The notes beneath the pieces were generated by a model. The model was given only the letters and a program-made list of their open reading frames with translations. It was not told the origin of the DNA and made no database searches. Made by a program: the position numbers and the translations under genes. Shown in pieces: positions 6,605-11,367 of a stretch of 11,367 bases of DNA; the first letter of the stretch is position 1; each line of letters begins with the position of its first letter. Source of the stretch: Desulfamplus sp. (GTDB lineage Bacteria; Desulfobacterota; Desulfobacteria; Desulfobacterales; Desulfobacteraceae). Location of the stretch: NCBI GenBank assembly GCA_015231395.1, contig JADGBP010000011.1:3248-14614 (forward strand), read 5' to 3'.

Positions 6605-9600
6605 AGATTTTTTTTGTCTCTACAAGTGCCCTGGAAATTTTTTTATTTTTAGCACCAAAGTTTATTTTAACAGCATTTTCTGCACTGTATTCATACTCCC
6701 ATCCATTATTAACCGGCAATATTCCTCCTGTACCAAAAGGGCGTTTCTGATGGAGTTCAGAAAAGACAAGAACAATGGAGTTAGTAGTTACATCCATTTT
6801 CTTTACCCCGGCTTTTACAGCAAGAATTCTGAGCATAATTTTTAACAGCATGTTGAGACCTTCTTCCGGAAGTTTTCCAAATCTGTCAATCAGCTCCTTC
6901 TGCATGTCGGTAATTTCCGACACTTCAGTCATCTGGGAAAGCCGCCTGTAAATGGTAAGCCTCTGCTCGATTGATTGAACATAATCCTCTGGAATATGGG
7001 CAGACATGGTTATATTGATTTCTGGCTCAAGAGCCGGTATCACAGGCTTACCTTTCAGATCAGAGACAGCCTCGTCAAGAAGTTTCAAGAACATGTCATA
7101 ACCTACAGCAGCAATATGTCCGGACTGGGAAGCCCCCAGTGCAGAACCAGATCCCCTGATCTGAAGATCCTTCATGGCAATCTGGAATCCAGATCCTAAA
7201 TCCCTGTGCTCCATAAGTGCGGAGAGCCTCTTTCGAGCATCCCGTGAAAGATTACTTTCATCAGGGACAAACAGATAGGCATAAGCTTGATCGTCTCCCC
7301 TGCCGATTCTTCCCCGCAACTGATAAATCTGGGCAAGACCAAACCTGTCCGCCTTGTTTATAATCATGGTATTGGCAGAAGGGATATCCAGCCCAGACTC
7401 CACAATGGTAGTACAGACCAGCATGTCAATCTCACGATTGATAAACTCAAGCATCACCTTTTCCAAGGCTGATTCAGGCAGTCTGCCATGAGCCACTCCC
7501 AATTTGACCTTAGGGACAAGTTTTTGAAGTTTTTCAGCCATCTTGAATATGGTTTCAATCTGGTTGTGAATAAAAAATATCTGCCCCCCTCTTGCCAGCT
7601 CTTTTTTTATGGCGTCGGCTGCTATGGAATCATCATACTCTGAAATATACGACACAATTGCCTGACGGTCTTCCGGAGGAGTAGAGATAATGCTTATATC
7701 GCGCATGCCGGTCAATGACATGTGCAGGGTTCTGGGGATAGGGGTGGCTGTGAGGGCGAGAACATCAATAGTGCTTCTTTTTGATTTGAGAGCTTCTTTG
7801 TGTTTGACTCCGAACCGTTGCTCCTCATCAATAACCAGAAGACCCAGTGATTTGAAAGAGACATCTTTTTGGAGTAGGCGGTGAGTTCCTATAACCACAT
7901 CAATTTTACCTGAATCAAGCCCGCTTAAAATCTGTTGCTGTTCCTTTTTTGTTCTGAATCTTGACAGGGCTGCAACAGTGACCGGCCATCCCTTGAAACG
8001 CTCACGGAATGTGTGCAGGTGCTGTTCTGCGAGAATTGTTGTGGGTACCACTATAGCTGCCTGTTTACCATCATTGACCGCCTTGAATGCTGCACGTATG
8101 GCAACTTCGGTTTTACCATATCCCACATCTCCGCACACCAGTCTGTCCATGGGAGTTTCAGATTCCATATCTGCCAGCACATCTTCAATAGCCTTTAGCT
8201 GATCAGGAGTTTCATCATATTGAAATGATGCCTGAAACTCATTATAGTAGCCATCGCATGGACTGAAGGCATGACCATTGTTAACCCGTCTTTCGGCATA
8301 GATCTTCAAAAGATCTCCTGCCATTTTTTCAACTTCTTTTTTTGCTTTTGCTCGGGCTTTGCCCCATGTTTTTCCACCAATCTTGTCTAAAATCGGTGTA
8401 TATCCATCAACTCCGAGATATTTTTCAATCATCTCCATCCGGTCAACCGGAAGGTAGAGCCTGTCATCATCTTTGTAAGCAATCTGGATAAAGTCACCTG
8501 AAATGCCGTCCAGAGTGATGGTTTTTAATCCTTCATACCTACCAAGCCCATGCTCCAGATGAACCACAATATCTCCCTCTTTGAGCTCTTCTGGTGCGAT
8601 GAATCTGCTTTTTGCCCGTCTGGTGCTGCTCCTGTTAAGAATCCTTTTTTTTGCTCCGAATATCTCTTGATCGGTTATTATGGCAATGCGGCTTTCATCA
8701 TGCACGAAACCGGACGAGAGATTTCCTATCATATAATATATGGCGGCTCCGGATGCTCTGTTCAGGTTTAGATGTTCAAGCAGTTGCGGTGCAATTCCAT
8801 AAGGTTTTAAAAGAGATATGAGTCGATCTGCTTGCACGTCACTTGTGCATACAGCCACCGAAGTAAGGTTGGATTCACTGTTGGTTATAAACCAGTCAGC
8901 TAAAGGCTGGAGGATATTGTCACTCTTCTCATTAATGCCTTCTCGTTTTAATAAGGAAGAGAGTGATGAATTATCCTTAAAGTTAAAATTTAAACCGAGT
9001 TTGCAAGACAAATTGTGGTGGTGGTTATAAGATAAATTATAATTATAAGACAAACTATGCTTGTCAGATGAGTCTATTACGGAAGAATCATCAACATGTT
9101 CGGAGCGGTTATCGGGAAAGTCAAAAAGAGGATTTGCCAGAATCATATCCTTAAATGCGACCAATCTCTTTTGTTCAACATGTGAGGTCACATCATGCCA
9201 CTTCATATAAATTGATTCTGGAGGGAGACAGAGTTGCTGCTCTTTTTTTGCGTTTTCATGATTTTCCAATGCCATGCCATTAAGAGCGTCAGCTCTGGAA
9301 CTGAGTTCATGAGGTCTGTCCATAAAGTAAAGAGTATTTTCAGGAAGATAGTTCAACAGAGAATCTAAGTGTTCTCCATATACAATTGACAGAAGGCTTT
9401 CTATGCCCTGAAATCTTCCCAGCTCCTTTATCTGCTCCACATACTCTTTTGTTCTGACAGGTGATAATCCAGAATTTGTGCATGCCTGACGTAAGCGTGA
9501 AATAACATTGGAAAGAGTGGCTTTTTCTAAAATAACCTCATTTGGAGGTATGATGACAGCCTCTTCCATCTCATCAAGCCCACGCTGAGTAGCAGGAGAA

Positions 9601-10241
9601 AAGTAACGCAGCGACTCAACAAGATCACCGAACATCTCAATACGAATTGGATTTTCATAGTTGGGAGAAAAAATATCTATGATTCCACCTCTTACAGCGT
9701 AGTCTCCGGGTTCTTCCACAAGCGATGTCCGAAGATAGCCGTTTACATTGAGACGGGATATTAGAAGATCCCTGTCAAGGTCATCTCCATTGATCACAAT
9801 ATCAAATGATTTGGCAAGAGTATTTCGGGGGACAATTTTCTGAAGCAGGCTATCAATGCTTGTAATTACAAAATAATGACGAGTCAGATCAATCAGTTTA
9901 TATAATACAGAGATTCGTAATGACGCAGTTTTGGCATGGTAGGATAAAGACTTAAATGGTTGAATATGATATCCTGGAAAATAGAGAATGGAATCGTGCA
10001 TCTCTGGCATGAAAAACCGCAGATCATCCATAAAGAGAGTAGCTTCTTTATGCGTTGAAAAGAGTGCGGCAACACTGCAATCAGCCGCCTGAAATGCTTT
10101 TGCCGCAACATATGCCTTGGATGCACCATGACATCCGGTCGCTTCCGTATATTGAGATTTTTCCGTCTCTATACCTGATTTTGTTTTCTCTTTGATTTTC
10201 TTGTGCTCTGTTTTTATAATGTCTAAAAAATTATTCAGCAT
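6570..10241 (-). CDS. mfd: Mfd, transcription-repair coupling factor
   Basis: ATP-dependent DNA translocase that pushes or releases RNA polymerase stalled at lesions and recruits UvrA. At 1223 residues it is about 75 longer than E. coli Mfd (1148). Order of domains: UvrB-like N-terminal module with a degenerate P-loop (ATGCHGASKAYVA near residue 35) and GEYA-like EEPGDYAVRGGIIDIFSP; a low-complexity insert (about 377-432); the RNA polymerase-interacting domain around VVHLEHGLGRYEG (559-571); helicase domain with Walker A GDVGYGKT (704-711), DEEQ box (805-808), TATPIPRTL, and motif VI QLRGRIGRG (974-982); C-terminal TRCF domain from about 1072. The C-terminus lies in a 32-bp tandem array. The ATG at 10241 has only a weak AAGA upstream, so the start is less certain. 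Confidence 0.97.
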   Translation of the reverse strand: MLNNFLDIIKTEHKKIKEKTKSGIETEKSQYTEATGCHGASKAYVAAKAFQAADCSVAALFSTHKEATLFMDDLRFFMPEMHDSILYFPGYHIQPFKSLSYHAKTASLRISVLYKLIDLTRHYFVITSIDSLLQKIVPRNTLAKSFDIVINGDDLDRDLLISRLNVNGYLRTSLVEEPGDYAVRGGIIDIFSPNYENPIRIEMFGDLVESLRYFSPATQRGLDEMEEAVIIPPNEVILEKATLSNVISRLRQACTNSGLSPVRTKEYVEQIKELGRFQGIESLLSIVYGEHLDSLLNYLPENTLYFMDRPHELSSRADALNGMALENHENAKKEQQLCLPPESIYMKWHDVTSHVEQKRLVAFKDMILANPLFDFPDNRSEHVDDSSVIDSSDKHSLSYNYNLSYNHHHNLSCKLGLNFNFKDNSSLSSLLKREGINEKSDNILQPLADWFITNSESNLTSVAVCTSDVQADRLISLLKPYGIAPQLLEHLNLNRASGAAIYYMIGNLSSGFVHDESRIAIITDQEIFGAKKRILNRSSTRRAKSRFIAPEELKEGDIVVHLEHGLGRYEGLKTITLDGISGDFIQIAYKDDDRLYLPVDRMEMIEKYLGVDGYTPILDKIGGKTWGKARAKAKKEVEKMAGDLLKIYAERRVNNGHAFSPCDGYYNEFQASFQYDETPDQLKAIEDVLADMESETPMDRLVCGDVGYGKTEVAIRAAFKAVNDGKQAAIVVPTTILAEQHLHTFRERFKGWPVTVAALSRFRTKKEQQQILSGLDSGKIDVVIGTHRLLQKDVSFKSLGLLVIDEEQRFGVKHKEALKSKRSTIDVLALTATPIPRTLHMSLTGMRDISIISTPPEDRQAIVSYISEYDDSIAADAIKKELARGGQIFFIHNQIETIFKMAEKLQKLVPKVKLGVAHGRLPESALEKVMLEFINREIDMLVCTTIVESGLDIPSANTMIINKADRFGLAQIYQLRGRIGRGDDQAYAYLFVPDESNLSRDARKRLSALMEHRDLGSGFQIAMKDLQIRGSGSALGASQSGHIAAVGYDMFLKLLDEAVSDLKGKPVIPALEPEINITMSAHIPEDYVQSIEQRLTIYRRLSQMTEVSEITDMQKELIDRFGKLPEEGLNMLLKIMLRILAVKAGVKKMDVTTNSIVLVFSELHQKRPFGTGGILPVNNGWEYEYSAENAVKINFGAKNKKISRALVETKKILKEIALQVNTP
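9003..9059 (-). repeat. In-frame low-complexity repeat inside mfd
   Basis: This stretch encodes residues 395-413 of Mfd: SLSYNYNLSYNHHHNLSC follows His395. The protein repeats the pattern LSYN/LSC, and the DNA repeats TTGTCTTATAAT-type units with a CACCACCAC run for three histidines. It is part of a Ser/Asn/His-rich insert (about 377-432) that the compared E. coli protein lacks, placed between the UvrB-like module and the polymerase-binding domain, where a flexible linker would be tolerated. Confidence 0.75.
10192..10220 (+). promoter_or_regulatory. Likely promoter of tRNA-Thr, inside the mfd 5' end
   Basis: TTGATT (10192-10197) and a perfect TATAAT (10215-10220) are separated by exactly 17 nt on the plus strand. 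The predicted start near 10227 would give a leader of about 70 nt before the tRNA. Transcription from here would run antisense to the mfd start region. Confidence 0.5.
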
Positions 10242-10258
10242 TTTTTTCTTGATTTTAT

Positions 10259-10264
10259 ATTATA
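10259..10264 (-). promoter_or_regulatory. Possible -10 box for mfd
   Basis: TATAAT on the minus strand (plus ATTATA) lies 18 nt ahead of the mfd ATG. No good -35 box is found at 16-18 nt, and the resulting leader would be only about 10 nt, so this is a weak call. Confidence 0.25.
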
Positions 10265-10295
10265 TAAGAATTAATGGTATTGGATTTTTGGATAC

Positions 10296-10371
10296 GCCGG
10301 CGTAACTCAGTTGGTAGAGTAGCTGATTCGTAATCAGCAAGTCACCAGTTCGACTCTGGTCGTCGGCTCCA
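10296..10371 (+). tRNA. tRNA-Thr, anticodon CGT
   Basis: A complete 76-nt cloverleaf. The acceptor stem is GCCGGCG/CGTCGGC with one G-U pair; the D stem is ACTC/GAGT; the anticodon stem is GCTGA/TCAGC around the loop TTCGTAA with anticodon CGT at 10329-10331; the variable loop has 5 nt; the T stem is ACCAG/CTGGT around TTCGACT. The 3' end TCCA is encoded in the DNA. It decodes ACG codons. It is single, divergent from mfd, and followed 11 nt later by a strong terminator. Confidence 0.97.
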
Positions 10372-10382
10372 GTAAATACAAG

Positions 10383-10414
10383 GGGTTACAGTCAATAGGC
10401 TGTAACCCTTTTTT
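10383..10414 (+). terminator. Rho-independent terminator of tRNA-Thr
   Basis: GGGTTACAGTC (10383-10393) pairs with GGCTGTAACCC (10398-10408), an 11-bp stem with one G-U pair and a 4-nt AATA loop, followed by six T residues (10409-10414). This is a strong canonical terminator. Confidence 0.92.
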
Positions 10415-10429
10415 GTTTTTCTATTTTTT

Positions 10430-10447
10430 GTCCCACTATAGTCCCAC
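10430..10447. repeat. Paired GTCCCAC motifs downstream of the tRNA
   Basis: GTCCCAC occurs at 10430-10436 and 10441-10447, an 11-bp period (one helical turn). Such closely phased heptamers beside a tRNA 3' end resemble the arm-type binding sites of tyrosine integrases. No integrase gene is in the window and no second copy of the tRNA 3' end was found, so an attachment-site remnant is only a suggestion. Confidence 0.35.
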
Positions 10448-11010
10448 CTTTTAAAGGAATTGTGGGGATCATCTGAGATAGATGCACTCTTTGTTCGAAA
10501 ACATTCTGCCTATTTTTTTCTCTGTACATCGGTTCTATTTTTCCATAATTTTGAGATGCACATAGTCACAAAAAATCTTCTTGCCATCTTCTATAGCTAT
10601 CATTTTCAACTTTTCCGCTTTTCCACTTTTTTGAGATCACATTTGTTAGAAAAAATCTGATTGCCTTCCTGTGTATCCATCATTTTCAGTTTTTCTGTTT
10701 TTCCATATTTATTGGACACCCATGGCTAAAAAAAATCCAGCACTCCATCTACTGAGACCATCCTTTTCCAGTTTTCCGCTTTTCCATATTTTTGAGACAC
10801 ACATAATTTTTTAATCTGCCCAATTCAATAGCATGCCAATATTTCGGATTATACCATCTTCCCTGCATCTTCCAAAGCGTAAAGCTCTTCTTAGATAATG
10901 CTAAAGCATGCATCCATTGTAAATTATATCATCAAGTCATTTTTAACTGACTCCTGACAGCTTTTTCAAAAATGGACATTGCAGAAATTTGGCAGTTAAT
11001 CTGCAGAATC
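10448..11010. other. Gene-free, probably decayed region
   Basis: I see no credible gene in this stretch. Open frames are short, AT-biased and lack ribosome-binding sites. Most of it is taken by a degenerate 80-bp repeat (10539 to about 10830). The remainder is AT-rich and contains only small inverted repeats such as ATGCT-AA-AGCAT (10898-10909). Confidence 0.6.
10539..10830. repeat. Degenerate 80-bp tandem repeat, four copies
   Basis: Units begin TTTTCCA at 10539, 10619, 10699 and 10780, giving periods of 80, 80 and 81 bp; the fourth copy fades after about 50 bp. Conserved blocks are TTTTCCATATTTTTGAGA at the start, an A-run followed by TCT and often TGCC in the middle, and CATTTTCA-TTTTCCGC at the end. 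On the minus strand similar short peptide stretches (KMIAIEDGKKIF and KMMDTQEGNQIF) appear in different copies, but stop codons break every frame, so present coding is unlikely. Confidence 0.75.
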
Positions 11011-11367
11011 TCATGCGTATGCATCCCTGATGCATACGCGGATCGGTTTACCTCGACAGTTCAAATTCATTTTGTTGAGTCCTTCGATCAAGTTTTTCAG
11101 GGTCTTTTTATAGTGAGCAGAGAGCCCATCAGTATCAACCCTGTAGATGACTTCGGAATGGGTTTCCATGCATACTGCACTGCGATCAAACAGCAGTTTG
11201 AGCAAACTTTGAAGGCTGATGGGAGCCTGTAGATTTGCACATAAAGCAGAGAGAAAGGTCAGCAACGTATTTTCCAGCAACAGGGTACGTAGGGTCATTA
11301 TTGTTTGTTTACCGAAATCTCGATCTGACCTCTGTCCCGGTGTTCCCAATGAGTTGAGTTTTTCACT
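11011..11367 (-). CDS. Partial CDS, 3' end only; possible transposase C-terminus
   Basis: The frame is open to the window edge, so the gene begins outside; 118 residues and the stop are visible. The visible part reads SEKLNSLGTPGQRSDRDFGK, then a leucine-rich helical stretch (TLRTLLLENTLLTFLSAL), CMETHSEVIYRVDTDGLSAHY, and NLIEGLNKMNLNCRGKPIRV before the last few residues. A TTG at 11349 could look like a start, but the coding pattern continues upstream of it. I do not recognise the family with confidence. The basic, Leu-rich C-terminal pattern and its place in a decayed, repeat-filled area suggest the end of a DDE transposase. The last codons are encoded by a perfect hairpin. Confidence 0.5.
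   Translation of the reverse strand, partial: SEKLNSLGTPGQRSDRDFGKQTIMTLRTLLLENTLLTFLSALCANLQAPISLQSLLKLLFDRSAVCMETHSEVIYRVDTDGLSAHYKKTLKNLIEGLNKMNLNCRGKPIRVCIRDAYA
11015..11039. repeat. Perfect 11-bp inverted repeat over the stop region
   Basis: GCGTATGCATC and GATGCATACGC are exact reverse complements around a 3-nt loop (CCT). The hairpin encodes the final residues (CIRDAYA and neighbours) of the partial gene. It has no T-run, so it is not a standard terminator; it could be a structural signal of a mobile element or an accidental palindromic addition. Confidence 0.9.

Noticed and set aside
6975..9030. Multiple plus-strand open frames within mfd
   Set aside because: All are shadows of the continuous, fully conserved mfd frame.
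10460..10660. Plus-strand open frame of 66 codons after the tRNA
   Set aside because: It runs through the degenerate 80-bp repeat, is rich in Phe/Ser/His from AT-rich DNA, and has no ribosome-binding site.
10972..11232. Plus-strand open frame of 86 codons near the right end
   Set aside because: It is the complement of the minus-strand partial gene, whose frame stays open to the edge and has the better protein character.

Overview
The window looks like a chromosomal segment from a fairly AT-rich Gram-negative bacterium, most likely a Desulfobacterota member (former Deltaproteobacteria, Desulfobacterales-like). The basis is the gene content: GroES/GroEL with a GGM tail, HflK/HflC, an FmdB-type zinc ribbon, a 32-residue AURKAIP1/COX24 (bS22-like) basic protein, and an HEXXH protein of a type I associate with sulfate-reducer relatives. 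The genus cannot be fixed from the sequence.

Layout. Positions 113-2802 (minus strand) carry fmdB-type, groES and groEL genes, with clear sigma70-like promoters ahead of fmdB and groES and no CIRCE operator. Positions 3075-3593 (minus) hold an unnamed HEXXH putative metalloprotease. Diverging from it is a tiny plus-strand gene (3809-3907) with a TTG start, a perfect Shine-Dalgarno and its own hairpin. It converges on the hflK-hflC operon (minus, 4079-6192), which ends at a classical terminator. Upstream lies mfd (minus, 6570-10241), encoding an unusually long transcription-repair coupling factor with a low-complexity repeat insert. A tRNA-Thr(CGT) gene (plus, 10296-10371) diverges from mfd and is followed by a strong terminator. 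The last kilobase looks like accessory or decayed DNA: two GTCCCAC motifs, four degenerate 80-bp repeats, and the 3' end of a CDS that runs off the window and may be a transposase.

Functionally, most of the window is protein quality control and stress maintenance: GroES/GroEL folding, HflK/HflC (membrane partners of the FtsH protease), a possible zinc protease, and Mfd (rescue of stalled RNA polymerase and strand-specific repair). The small basic protein is probably ribosomal.

The most striking structural theme is that nearly every intergenic gap contains short direct or tandem duplications of unrelated units (13, 14, 17, 22, 24, 26, 32 and about 80 bp periods, plus a duplicated promoter). 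The clearest case is a 32-bp array that has duplicated the 3' end of mfd, stop codon included. I see no convincing novel multi-gene defence or metabolic system; the novelty lies in these repeats, the HEXXH protein, the Mfd insert and the tRNA-adjacent junction.
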